Shown here: piece by piece, positions 34,474 through 43,875 of the stretch
How the letters are laid out: each line of letters starts with the position of its first letter
Position numbering within the stretch: position 1 is the first letter of the stretch
Source of the DNA: GCA-003244245 sp052390495
GTDB taxonomy: Bacteria > Actinomycetota > Actinomycetes > Mycobacteriales > Pseudonocardiaceae
Reading direction: 5' to 3'
Length of the DNA stretch: 64,000 bases
NCBI GenBank assembly: GCA_052390495.1
Contig: JBQTGW010000037.1
Coordinates: 1 to 64,000, forward strand
Translations under genes and position numbers: made by a program
The notes under the pieces: model-generated
Told to the model about the DNA's origin: nothing
The model's database searches: none
What the model saw: the letters and a program-made list of their open reading frames with translations, nothing else

Positions 34474-35471
34474 CGCCGGGCCAGCTCCCTGGCGAAGAGA
34501 CAGGCCGACGAGCGACCACCGTCCAGCGGGAGCAGATCGGGGATCTGCTGGCTGCACTGGGGCTCGGCCATCGGGCACCGGGGATGGAACGGGCAGCCCG
34601 GCGGCACCGCGGTGAGGCTCGGTGGCAGCCCCTTGATGGTCCGAAGCTGCTGGCCCTTGAGATCGACCCGGGGGATGGACTCAAGTAGCGAGAGCGTGTA
34701 CGGATGGCACGGTTTGTCGTAGAGCCCGTACACATCGGCGTTCTCCACGATCCGGCCCGCGTACATGACCGCGATCCGGTCCGCGACCTCCGCGACCACG
34801 CCCAGGTCGTGCGTGATCAAAATGAGGCCCATCCGGCGCTCGGTCTGGATCTCGGCGAGCAGGTCCATGATCTGGGCCTGCACGGTGACGTCGAGCGCAG
34901 TGGTCGGCTCGTCGGCGATCAGCAGCTCAGGGTCGAGCGCAAGCGACATCGCGATCATGACGCGTTGCCGCATCCCGCCGGAGAACTGGTGCGGGTGATC
35001 ACCCACCCGGTACCGCGCGCTGGGGATTCCGACCATGTCGAGCAGCTCGACGGCTCGCCGGGTCGCTGCCTTGCGGTCCAGGCCACGACGCTTCCGCAGC
35101 TGCTCGGCGATCTGGAAACCCACCGTGTAGACGGGGTTCAGCGCGGACAGCGCGTCCTGAAAGATCATGGCGATATGCTCGCCACGGACCTTGCGCCGCC
35201 GCTGCGCCGACGCGGTGAGCAGGTCCTCACCGCGAAAGCGCACCGTCCCGCCGGTCACGAACCCCGGCGGAGTGTCGAGAATCCCCATGATGGTGTTCGC
35301 GGTGACGCTCTTGCCCGAACCGGACTCGCCGAGCACGGCCAGGGTCTCGCCGACATTCACGTGACAGGTGATCCCGTTGAGCACCCTGGCCACCCCGTCC
35401 CGGGAGCGGAACTCCACACACAGCCCGTCGACGGCGAGCAGTGGCTGGGCCGGGTCGTCAGAGGTGGGCAT
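34470..35471 (-). CDS. Peptide ABC importer ATPase, OppD/DppD type
   Basis: 333 residues. Walker A GESGSGKSVTANTI, signature FSGGMRQRVMIAMSLAL, Walker B LLIADEPTTALDVT, and the C-terminal oligopeptide extension GCPFHPRCPMAEPQCSQQIP with paired cysteines. The ATG at 35471 is where homology begins (LLAVDGLCVEFRSRDG); the frame further upstream is not conserved. It pairs with the OppF-type ATPase to power the OppB/OppC channel. Confidence 0.9.
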   Translation of the reverse strand: MPTSDDPAQPLLAVDGLCVEFRSRDGVARVLNGITCHVNVGETLAVLGESGSGKSVTANTIMGILDTPPGFVTGGTVRFRGEDLLTASAQRRRKVRGEHIAMIFQDALSALNPVYTVGFQIAEQLRKRRGLDRKAATRRAVELLDMVGIPSARYRVGDHPHQFSGGMRQRVMIAMSLALDPELLIADEPTTALDVTVQAQIMDLLAEIQTERRMGLILITHDLGVVAEVADRIAVMYAGRIVENADVYGLYDKPCHPYTLSLLESIPRVDLKGQQLRTIKGLPPSLTAVPPGCPFHPRCPMAEPQCSQQIPDLLPLDGGRSSACLFARELARR

Positions 35472-35475
35472 CGAG

Positions 35476-36387
35476 TCACCGTGACCTGGGGTCGAACGCC
35501 TCGCGGACGGCATCGCCCAGCATCACGAAGGCGAGCACGGTGACCGTGAGGAAGCCGGCCGGGAAGAGCACCATATGCGGCGAGGAGCGGAGGTAGTCGC
35601 GGGCCTCACTGATCATCACTCCCCAGGACACCACCGGATGACGCAGCCCGATCCCGAGGAATGACAGGGTGGCCTCGGCGCCGATGAACGCACCGAGCGC
35701 GATGGTGGCGTACACCAGCACGGGCGCCAGGCAGTTCGGCAGGAGATGGCGCCGGATCACCCGCAACGGCCCGGCGCCGAGCCCGCGGGCAGCGCGCACG
35801 TAGTCCTGTTGGCGTGCCGAGACGGCGGCCGAACGCATGATCCGCATCGTCACCGGCCAGCCCAGCAGGCCCATACTCCCGACGACGAGCGCTGTGATCC
35901 CCACCGCGCTGCCCCCGGTGAACTCGCGCAGGGTGGTCAGTATCACGATCGCGCCGAGCACGAAGGGCAGCCCGAAGAACACGTCGGCGGTCCGGGAGGC
36001 CACGGCGTCCACCCATCCGCCGAGGTAGCCCGCGACGAGCCCCATGGTCGCTCCGATCGCAACGGTGATGCTGGTCGCCAGCATGCCGACGACGATCGAC
36101 ACCCGGGTGCCGTAGATCGTGCGAGCGTAGATGTCCCTGCCCTGCAGGTCATAGCCGAACCAGGCCTGCGCCGAGGGTTCCTCGCGGCTTCGCGCGAGGT
36201 CGGCGACGTTCGGGTCAACCGATGTGAACAGACCTGGCGCGGCTGCCAGCACCAGCAGGAAGGCGATCAGCGACAGCGAAACCAGGAACAGCGGGCGGCG
36301 GCGCAGGTCGTACCAGGCGTCTGAGGCGAGACTGCGCGGCGCGCCGGTGGACAGCGTCGGTTCAGACAGTGACCGTGGGTCAGTCAT
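35476..36387 (-). CDS. Peptide ABC importer permease, OppC/DppC type
   Basis: 303 residues, about six membrane helices. The first helix FLVSLSLIAFLLVLAAAPGLF is followed by the DppC-type loop FGYDLQGRDIYARTIYGTRVS. The ABC-coupling EAA-like loop is AARGLGAGPLRVIRRHLLPN. It overlaps the OppB-type gene by eight bases and forms the channel with it. Confidence 0.9.
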   Translation of the reverse strand: MTDPRSLSEPTLSTGAPRSLASDAWYDLRRRPLFLVSLSLIAFLLVLAAAPGLFTSVDPNVADLARSREEPSAQAWFGYDLQGRDIYARTIYGTRVSIVVGMLATSITVAIGATMGLVAGYLGGWVDAVASRTADVFFGLPFVLGAIVILTTLREFTGGSAVGITALVVGSMGLLGWPVTMRIMRSAAVSARQQDYVRAARGLGAGPLRVIRRHLLPNCLAPVLVYATIALGAFIGAEATLSFLGIGLRHPVVSWGVMISEARDYLRSSPHMVLFPAGFLTVTVLAFVMLGDAVREAFDPRSR

Positions 36388-37306
36388 AGCGGATCCTCGG
36401 GTCGAGCACCGCGTAGAGGATGTCGACCACCAGGTTCATCAGCAGGTAAACAATCACGAGCAACGTGACGACTCCGACCACCGTTGCGCCTTCCTTGGTG
36501 TTGATCGCCCCGAAGATCAACCCACCGATGCCTCGGATGTTGAAGATTCCCTCCGTCACGATGGCACCACCCATCAGCCCGCCCAGATCGGTGCCCAGGA
36601 AGGTGACGACCGGAATGGCCGAGTTGCGCAGTAGGTGAACCCCGGCCACCCGGCTCGGCGTGAGGCCCTTGGCTACCGCCGTACGCACGTAGTCGGAGCG
36701 CCTGTTCTCCGCGATGGAGCTGCGGGTCAACCGGGCGACATAGGCCATCGACAAACTGCCGAGCACGAATCCAGGCACGATCAGTTCGCTCAGCCGGGCC
36801 TGCGATGAGACCGTGGGCGCGATGATGCCCCAGCGCATGCCGAGCTGGAGCTGCAGCACGAACCCGGTGACGAAGACCGGGATGGAGATCAGGAACAGGG
36901 TCGAGACCAGTACCAGGTTGTCGAGGAAACCGCCGCTGCGCAGACCGGTCAGGATCCCGGCGATCCCACCTATCACCATCTCGATGAGCAGCGCCACCAA
37001 CGCCAACTTGAGGGTTACCGGGTACGCGTTCGCGATGAGCTCGCCGACTTCGATCCCGGAGAAGGTCTCCCCGAAGTCCCCCTGCAGCAAGCTGAGCAGG
37101 TAATTGCCGTACTGCACGAGCAGTGGGTCGTCCAGGTTGAACTTCTCCCGCATCTCGGTGATGTAGGCGTCCGGGCACCCCCGATCGCCACATTGGGAGG
37201 CGAACGGGTCGCCGGGGATCGTCCAGACCAGCACGTAGATCAGAAACGTGGTGCCGAGGAACACCGGGATGAGTTGCAGCAGCCTGCGCAGCACGTAGCG
37301 CCCCAC
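36380..37306 (-). CDS. Peptide ABC importer permease, OppB/DppB type
   Basis: 308 residues. The OppB signature at the N-terminus is YVLRRLLQLIPVFLGTTFLIYVL, and WTIPGDPF follows. The coupling loop TAVAKGLTPSRVAGVHLLRNSAIPV fits the family. An extracytoplasmic loop carries CGDRGCPDAYITEMREKFNL with two cysteines, a small departure from standard OppB. It lies 45 bases after the substrate-binding gene. Confidence 0.9.
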   Translation of the reverse strand: MGRYVLRRLLQLIPVFLGTTFLIYVLVWTIPGDPFASQCGDRGCPDAYITEMREKFNLDDPLLVQYGNYLLSLLQGDFGETFSGIEVGELIANAYPVTLKLALVALLIEMVIGGIAGILTGLRSGGFLDNLVLVSTLFLISIPVFVTGFVLQLQLGMRWGIIAPTVSSQARLSELIVPGFVLGSLSMAYVARLTRSSIAENRRSDYVRTAVAKGLTPSRVAGVHLLRNSAIPVVTFLGTDLGGLMGGAIVTEGIFNIRGIGGLIFGAINTKEGATVVGVVTLLVIVYLLMNLVVDILYAVLDPRIRYD

Positions 37307-37351
37307 TGGTCACCTCCCGCCCAGACCCAACTCCAGACACCTCCGGTTGGG

Positions 37352-38962
37352 TCAGCCGACCTGGACGGACTCGAGATCGAGCTCGATGAACGGCGTGACC
37401 TGCACGTTGCGCAACCGCTCGGACCAGCCGGACGGGGTGGTGTAGAAGTACACGGGGATGGCGGGCATGTCCTGGATGATCATCCGCTCGGCCTCCTGGT
37501 ACAGCGCGGCTGCCTCTTCCTGTGAGGTCGCGGCGTCCGCCTCGGCGAGCTTGGCATCCACCGCGGGGTTGGAGTACTCGCCGTCGTTGGACGAGCCCCC
37601 GGTGCGGTACAGAGGGTTGAGGTAATTCTCGATCGACGGGTAGTCGGCCACCCATCCGGAGCGATAGATCGCCGACATCTGCCTTTCGTTGATCGTCTGT
37701 CGGAACTCACCGAACGTCGGGACCGGGAGGAAGTTGCACTCTGACTGGAGGACGTTGGCGATGCTGTTGCAGGCCGCCGTCATCCACTCCGCGTTGCCCC
37801 CGTCGACGTTCGAGGTGAGCTGCACGGGACCGCTGAAGCCAGCGCTGTCGAACAGCCGCTTGGCCTCCACGGGGCTGAACTCGCACAGCTCGCCGCACTG
37901 GTTCTCCGTGCGGCCTGGGATGTTCGGCGAGACCAGCCCGTCAGCGGGGGGCCGGGTGCCGTTGAAGATCTGCTCGTTGATCTGCTCACGGTTGATCGCC
38001 ATTGAGAGGGACCGACGCAGGTCCGGATTGGCGTAGCGCGGGTCGTAGAGCGGGAAGCTCAGGGTCTGGATCCGCAGCGCTGGCGCGGAGACGAAACGGC
38101 CTGCGAGATCGGTCTGATAGAGGTTGTCGGTGAGCCCGGAGGCCGGGATCGTGTCGAGAAAATCGAGGTTGTTCGCGACCACGTCGGCGTAGGCGGATTC
38201 GAGTGACTCGTAGATCCGGAACTCGACGCCTGCGATGCTCGGCTTGCGCTCGCCGAGGTAGTCGTCGTAGCGGCTCAGCTTGATGTCGGTGCCCGGCTGC
38301 CGGGACTCGAATTGGAACGGACCGTTGCCGACCGGTGCGGCCTCGAACGCCTCCTGGTCCTCGAAGAACGAATCGGGCAGTGGCGAGAACGCAACGTAGC
38401 CGAGCTGGGTGGGGAACACCGCGAACGGCTCGGTGAGGGTGACCTCGATCGTGTAGTCGTCCACCACCCGCAGCCCGGACATCTCCTGCGCGGCAGGCTG
38501 TGGGGCCTGCTGCGGCCCTTCGGAGCCGTCCGGATCCTCGGTGTGGACATCGCTGTAGCCCTGGATCTGGACGAAGAAGCTGGCGTTTTGTTGCCCATTG
38601 GGCGAGTAGGCGGTGTGGTTCCACGCGTCGACGAAGTTGTGCGCCTGCACCGGGGTGCCGTCGTGGAACGTCCAGCCCCGCTTGAGCGTGATCGTGTACA
38701 CCCTCGAGTCGGTGGTCGTGATCGACTCAGCCATCTCTTTGTAGGGCTCCGCCGTCTTCGGGTCGTACTCCACCAGCCCGGTGAACAGCGCGTCGACCAC
38801 ATTGCCGCCACCGGTCTCCGTGGTGTTGCCCGGCACCAGCGGGTTCTCCGGCTCGGTGTTGAAGACAGTGATCGCGCCATCGCCGGACTGCCCACAGGCC
38901 GTGGCTACCATCGCGAGAACGGCTGACGCGGCCAAGCACGCCGCAGCTCGTCGGGTTCTCAT
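37352..38962 (-). CDS. Peptide ABC importer substrate-binding lipoprotein, OppA/DppA type
   Basis: 536 residues. The ATG at 38962 gives a lipoprotein signal: MRTRRAAACLAASAVLAMVATACG with the lipobox Cys near residue 23. The mature protein is a family-5 solute-binding protein: TLKRGWTFHDGTPVQAHNFVDAWN, YTIEVTLTEPFAVFPTQL, VGNGPFQF, RYANPDLRRSLSMAINREQI. It would catch oligopeptides outside the membrane for the OppBC/DF machinery downstream. First gene of the operon. The upstream part of the frame is out-of-register and not coding. Confidence 0.9.
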   Translation of the reverse strand: MRTRRAAACLAASAVLAMVATACGQSGDGAITVFNTEPENPLVPGNTTETGGGNVVDALFTGLVEYDPKTAEPYKEMAESITTTDSRVYTITLKRGWTFHDGTPVQAHNFVDAWNHTAYSPNGQQNASFFVQIQGYSDVHTEDPDGSEGPQQAPQPAAQEMSGLRVVDDYTIEVTLTEPFAVFPTQLGYVAFSPLPDSFFEDQEAFEAAPVGNGPFQFESRQPGTDIKLSRYDDYLGERKPSIAGVEFRIYESLESAYADVVANNLDFLDTIPASGLTDNLYQTDLAGRFVSAPALRIQTLSFPLYDPRYANPDLRRSLSMAINREQINEQIFNGTRPPADGLVSPNIPGRTENQCGELCEFSPVEAKRLFDSAGFSGPVQLTSNVDGGNAEWMTAACNSIANVLQSECNFLPVPTFGEFRQTINERQMSAIYRSGWVADYPSIENYLNPLYRTGGSSNDGEYSNPAVDAKLAEADAATSQEEAAALYQEAERMIIQDMPAIPVYFYTTPSGWSERLRNVQVTPFIELDLESVQVG

Positions 38963-39074
38963 GGATGCCTGCCCCTCTGATCGGACCCCGGACGGGGGTG
39001 GCTGGGTCATGTTCCCGCGCACCGTAGCGTGCTGGCTACCGTTCGTATCCCGCGGCATCACAACAGAACGCCCC

Positions 39075-41933
39075 TCACGGGACGCGAAGCGCCATTCGAC
39101 GCAGCACGTACTGCAGGATCCCACCGTTGCGGTAGTAGTCCGCCTCGCCGGGGGTGTCGATGCGCAGTACGGCGTCGAACTCCACCAGTTGGCCACCCTC
39201 GCGGGTCGCTGTGACGCGCAGGCTGGGTGGGGTGGAGTCGTCGTCCAGCGCAGTGACGCCGGTGATGTCGAAGGTCTCCGTGCCGTCCAGGCCCAGTGAC
39301 GAGGCCGACGTGCCCGCTGGGAACTGCAGGGGAAGCACACCCATCCCGATCAGGTTGGAGCGGTGAATGCGCTCGAAGGATTCAGCGATCACTGCCCGCA
39401 CCCCGAGCAGCCGGGTGCCTTTGGCTGCCCAGTCCCGGGAGGAGCCCGATCCGTATTCCTTGCCGCCGAGGATCACCAGCGGTATTCCGGCCTTTGCGTA
39501 GTGCTGTGCCGCGTCATAGATGAACGTTTGCTCACCACTCGCGGTGAAGTCACGGGTGTAGCCGCCGCTGACGTCCTCCAGCAGCAGGTTACGCAGCCGG
39601 ATATTGGCGAACGTGCCACGGATCATCACCTCGTGATTGCCTCGGCGGGATCCGTAGGAGTTGAAGTCCCAGCGCTGCACGCCATGTTCGGTGAGGTAGC
39701 GACCCGCGGGGGAGTCCGCTTTGATCGCCCCGGCAGGTGAGATGTGGTCGGTGGTCACCGAGTCACCCAGCAGTGCCAGAACCCGAGCTCCGGTGATGTC
39801 CCGCACCGGTTGCGGACGGACCGTCATACCGTCGAAATACGGCGGCTTGCGGACGTAGGTGGACCCCGGGTCCCACGTGAAGGTCTCGCCCTCCGGGGTG
39901 GAAAGTGACTGCCAGCGAGAATCCCCGGCAAAGACGTCCGCGTAGTCCTTGGTGAACATCTCCTGGCTGATCGTGGACTCGATGACTTTCTGGATCTCCT
40001 CAGCAGCCGGCCAGATGTCGGCGAGAAAGATTGGATTCCCGCCGCTGTCGTGCCCAAGCGGATCAGTCTTGAAGTCGAAGTCCATGGTCCCCGCCAGCGC
40101 ATAGGCGATCACCAATGGCGGCGAGGCGAGGTAGTTCATCTTCACGTCCGGATTGATCCGGCCCTCGAAGTTGCGGTTGCCCGACAACACGCTGACCACC
40201 GCGAGGTCGGAGTCGTGCACGGCTTGGGACACCTCCTCGGGCAGCGGCCCCGAGTTGCCGATGCAGGTAGTGCAGCCGTAACCGACGAGGTGGTATCCGA
40301 GCTTTTCCAGGTACGGCCACAGGCCGGCCTTCTCGTAGTAGTCGGTGACTATCTGGGAGCCCGGTGCCATCGATGTCTTCACCCACGGCTTGGTGGTCAG
40401 GCCCCGGTCCACGGCGTTGCGGGCCAGCAGCGCGGCGCCGAGCATCACGGACGGATTGGACGTGTTGGTGCACGACGTGACCGACGCGATCACCACCGCG
40501 CCGTGGTCGAGCTCATAGCTCAGGCCGTCGGCCGTGTGCACCACAGCGGGAGTACTGGTGCGGCCGAGGGCACCTGCTGCGGCGGAGACCAGGGGATGGG
40601 GTTCGCCGCCGCCGTTACCGCTGCTCACCGCGGGCGCATCGCTGGCAGGGAACGACTCGATGCCCGCCTCGTCCACAGTAGATTCCCCAGACTGCGCCTC
40701 TTTCTGGGCCTCGTTCTCGGCGGAATCCACGTAGCTGACCAGTGCATGCCGGAACGAGTTCTTGGCTTCGACGAGCGCAATACGGTCCTGTGGGCGCTTG
40801 GGACCGGCGATCGAGGGGACCACGGTGGACAGGTTCAGCTCCAGGTAATCGGAGTACGTGGCTTCCCGGCTGGGGTCATGCCAGAGGTCCTGCTCCTTGG
40901 CGTACGCCTCGACCAGTGCGAGCTGCTCGGGCGAGCGCCCGGTGAGCGTCAAGTAACGGATGGTCTCCTCGTCGATCGGGAAGATCGCGCAGGTGGAGCC
41001 GAATTCCGGGCTCATGTTGCCGATGGTGGCCCGGTTGGCCAATGGCACTTCCGACACACCTGCACCGTAGAACTCGACGAACTTCCCCACCACGCCCCGG
41101 CGGCGCAGCATCTCGGTGATGGTGAGCACGACGTCAGTGGCGGTCGCCCCCGCCGGGATGGTGCCGGTGAGCTTGAAGCCCAGCACCTGCGGGATGAGCA
41201 TGGACACCGGCTGGCCGAGCATCGCCGCCTCAGCCTCGATGCCGCCGACGCCCCAGCCGAGTACGCCCAACCCGTTGACCATTGTGGTGTGACTGTCGGT
41301 GCCCACCACCGTGTCGGGGTAGGCCTGCCCGTTTCTCGTCATGACGACGCGCGCCAGGTGCTCGAGGTTGACCTGATGCACGATTCCGGTGCCCGGCGGG
41401 ACGACCTTGAACTCGTCGAAAGCCCCCTGACCCCAGCGCAGGAACTGGTAGCGCTCCCAGTTGCGCTGGTATTCGAGGTTGACATTGCGTTCGAATGCGT
41501 CCGAACGGCCGAACACGTCGGTGATCACAGAGTGATCGATGACCAGTTCGGTGGGGGCGAGCGGATTCACAGCCTGCGGGTCGCCGCCGAGTTCGGTGAC
41601 CGCCTCACGCATCGTGGCCAGGTCCACCACGCAGGGCACCCCGGTGAAATCCTGCATGATCACCCTAGCCGGGGTGAACTGGATCTCGGTGGCGGGCTCG
41701 GCGCGAGCGTTCCAGCGAGCGAGCGCCTCGATGTGCCCTCGGGTGACATCCACCCCGTCTTCGATGCGCAGCAGGTTCTCCAGTAACACCTTGAGGCTGT
41801 AGGGCAGCACGCGCCAGGAAGGGCCCGTTACGGCGTCGAGCGCGGCTAAGCGGAAGACCTCGTAGGAGGTGTCGCCGACCACAAGGGAACCGCGGGTATC
41901 GAAGCTGTCGGCGCTGCGTGCTGCTCGGGTCAT
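39075..41933 (-). CDS. acnA: Aconitate hydratase
   Basis: 952 residues, full length for the AcnA/IRP-type aconitase of the TCA cycle, interconverting citrate and isocitrate. The 4Fe-4S cysteines are at about residue 488 (SVTSCTNTSNPSVM) and 554/557 (GYGCTTCIGNSGPL). Other family motifs: VVGTDSHTTMVNGLGVLGWG, GRINPDVKMNYLASPPLVIA, NSYGSRRGNHEVMIRGTFAN, GGKEYGSGSSRDWAAKG. The ATG at 41933 has AGGAG upstream. A lineage-typical acidic insertion (ENEAQKEAQSGESTVDEAGI) lies mid-protein. Single gene, divergent from the acyl-CoA ligase. Confidence 0.95.
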   Translation of the reverse strand: MTRAARSADSFDTRGSLVVGDTSYEVFRLAALDAVTGPSWRVLPYSLKVLLENLLRIEDGVDVTRGHIEALARWNARAEPATEIQFTPARVIMQDFTGVPCVVDLATMREAVTELGGDPQAVNPLAPTELVIDHSVITDVFGRSDAFERNVNLEYQRNWERYQFLRWGQGAFDEFKVVPPGTGIVHQVNLEHLARVVMTRNGQAYPDTVVGTDSHTTMVNGLGVLGWGVGGIEAEAAMLGQPVSMLIPQVLGFKLTGTIPAGATATDVVLTITEMLRRRGVVGKFVEFYGAGVSEVPLANRATIGNMSPEFGSTCAIFPIDEETIRYLTLTGRSPEQLALVEAYAKEQDLWHDPSREATYSDYLELNLSTVVPSIAGPKRPQDRIALVEAKNSFRHALVSYVDSAENEAQKEAQSGESTVDEAGIESFPASDAPAVSSGNGGGEPHPLVSAAAGALGRTSTPAVVHTADGLSYELDHGAVVIASVTSCTNTSNPSVMLGAALLARNAVDRGLTTKPWVKTSMAPGSQIVTDYYEKAGLWPYLEKLGYHLVGYGCTTCIGNSGPLPEEVSQAVHDSDLAVVSVLSGNRNFEGRINPDVKMNYLASPPLVIAYALAGTMDFDFKTDPLGHDSGGNPIFLADIWPAAEEIQKVIESTISQEMFTKDYADVFAGDSRWQSLSTPEGETFTWDPGSTYVRKPPYFDGMTVRPQPVRDITGARVLALLGDSVTTDHISPAGAIKADSPAGRYLTEHGVQRWDFNSYGSRRGNHEVMIRGTFANIRLRNLLLEDVSGGYTRDFTASGEQTFIYDAAQHYAKAGIPLVILGGKEYGSGSSRDWAAKGTRLLGVRAVIAESFERIHRSNLIGMGVLPLQFPAGTSASSLGLDGTETFDITGVTALDDDSTPPSLRVTATREGGQLVEFDAVLRIDTPGEADYYRNGGILQYVLRRMALRVP

Positions 41934-42205
41934 GGGCAACTCCTGGTTGTGACGAAGGTAGGGGGAAGGGTAAGGGGACGTTGAGGGACATCGAAGGAGG
42001 CGAGTCTGAACTATCGATTGGTCCGGCCCGCAACCTGCCCTCATAACTCAACGTACGCCCGTCCGGTAGGACTCACCCTCTCGTGGAAGCCCTCGTCGTG
42101 CAGGCCCCCATCTTGGAAGCCCCCATCGTGGAAGCTGAGTACCGCCGTGCAGGCTGAGTAACCACAATGATCGTGCAGGAACGACCCTCGCCGGAGGTAG
42201 CAGCC

Positions 42206-43744
42206 ATGCGGGTGCCCTTGACCGTCGCCGACTTCCTCGCCCGCGGTGCGGCGGCCTTCGCGGACTGCGTCGCCGTCGTCGACGAGCCCGACCAGCCGGG
42301 ACCGTCGGTGCCGACGTTGACCTATCGGGACCTGGACCGCCGGGTCCGCGCCTGGCAGGTCGGCCTGGACGCGCTCGGGGTGGCCGAGGGCGAGCGGGTG
42401 GCGGTGGTCAGCCACAACTCGGCCCGGCTGTTCGAGTTGCTGCACGCTGTCCCGGCCAGCGGCCGGATCTGCGTTCCGGTGAACTTCCGGCTGCACAGCG
42501 ATGAGGTGGCCTACATCGTGGCGCACAGCCGCGCCTCGGTGCTGCTGGTCGACCCCGAGCTCGACGACGCACTCGCCGGGGTGAAGGCGCCGCACCGCTT
42601 CGTGCTGGGCGAGGAGACCGAGCAGCACGTCATGCGCTTCGGCGCCGAGCCACGCCCATGGGCCAGCCCCGACGAGGACGCCACCGCCACGATCAACTAC
42701 ACCTCGGGCACCACCGCACGACCCAAGGGAGTGCAGCTGACCCACCGGAACATCTGGATCAACGCGGTCACCTTCGCGATGCACATCCGGGCTTGGGAAC
42801 GCGACGTCTACCTGCACACCCTGCCGATGTTCCATTGCAACGGCTGGGGCATGCCGTTCGGGCTGGCCGGGCTGGGGGCCAAACAGGTCGTGTTGCGGAA
42901 GGTGGACGGCACCGAGATCCTGCGCCGGGTGCAGGAGCACGGCGTGACGCTGATGTGCGGTGCCCCGGCGGTCTGGAACGCGGTGCTCGGCGCCGCCGCG
43001 GACTGGGCAGGGGAGATCCCAGGGCGGGGCACGGTGCGGCTGGTCTGCGCGGGTGCGCCACCGCCCACCAAGACCATCCTGCGGATCGGCGAGGAGCTGG
43101 GCTGGGAGTTCATGCAGCTCTACGGACTCACCGAGACTTCGCCGCTGCTCACCTTCAACCGCAGCGCCCCGGCCGATGACGAGCTACCCGCCGAGGCGCG
43201 GGCCCGCAGGCTGTCCCGCGCGGGTGCTCCTGCGCTGGGCGTGCAGCTCACCACGTCGGACTCCGGGGAGGTGCTGGCGCGCTCCAACGTCGTCATGGAC
43301 GGTTACTGGGACAACCCCGAAGCCACCGGCGACGTGCTGGTGGATGGCTGGTTCCGCACCGGAGACGGTGGATCGGTAGACGAGCAGGGCCACCTGTCGA
43401 TCTCCGACCGGAAGAAGGACGTGATTATCACTGGTGGTGAGAACGTGTCCTCGATCGAGGTGGAGGACTGCGTGTTCAGCCACCCAGCGGTGGCCGAGGT
43501 CGCGGTGATCGGCGTCCCCTCGCAGCGGTGGGGTGAGACGATCAAGGCACTGGTCGTGCTGGCCGAGGGGGCGCAGGTCACCGAGGACGAGATCATCAGG
43601 CACTGCAAGGAGAGACTGGCCGGCTACAAGGCACCGACGTCGGTGGAGTTTCGCCGGGAGATCCCGCGCACCGCCACCGGAAAGATCCAGAAATTCAAGC
43701 TGCGTCAGCAATACTGGGAGGGCATGGCACGCCAGGTAAATTGA
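42206..43744 (+). CDS. AMP-forming acyl-CoA ligase (FadD-like)
   Basis: 512 residues of the ANL superfamily. The AMP-binding motif is NYTSGTTARPKGVQLTHRN, then YGLTETSP, WFRTGDGGSVDEQGHL, SDRKKDVIITGGENVSSIEVED, and the catalytic Lys in TATGKIQKFKLR. It activates a fatty or other carboxylic acid as acyl-AMP and then acyl-CoA. Chain length cannot be read. I chose the ATG at 42206 because GGAGG lies 8 bases upstream; the ATG at 42167 is also open. It sits between acnA and moxR, where cell-wall hydrolase genes are often found in relatives. Confidence 0.88.
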   Translation: MRVPLTVADFLARGAAAFADCVAVVDEPDQPGPSVPTLTYRDLDRRVRAWQVGLDALGVAEGERVAVVSHNSARLFELLHAVPASGRICVPVNFRLHSDEVAYIVAHSRASVLLVDPELDDALAGVKAPHRFVLGEETEQHVMRFGAEPRPWASPDEDATATINYTSGTTARPKGVQLTHRNIWINAVTFAMHIRAWERDVYLHTLPMFHCNGWGMPFGLAGLGAKQVVLRKVDGTEILRRVQEHGVTLMCGAPAVWNAVLGAAADWAGEIPGRGTVRLVCAGAPPPTKTILRIGEELGWEFMQLYGLTETSPLLTFNRSAPADDELPAEARARRLSRAGAPALGVQLTTSDSGEVLARSNVVMDGYWDNPEATGDVLVDGWFRTGDGGSVDEQGHLSISDRKKDVIITGGENVSSIEVEDCVFSHPAVAEVAVIGVPSQRWGETIKALVVLAEGAQVTEDEIIRHCKERLAGYKAPTSVEFRREIPRTATGKIQKFKLRQQYWEGMARQVN

Positions 43745-43875
43745 GTGACCACGCCTTCACCCCAGCCACACCGGCGCAGCGGTTTCGTCTGCGGTGAAAC
43801 TGCCGAAGGGCGTACCGTGCGCCCTCTCCCAGTCCGCTGCCGCGCCCCGGAGGAGCTTGTGTCTCATGAAGATCA

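Noticed and set aside
40050..41786. A 578-codon + frame opposite aconitase
   Set aside because: Aconitase on the minus strand is certain; the opposite frame is rich in Arg/His/Gly with no homology.
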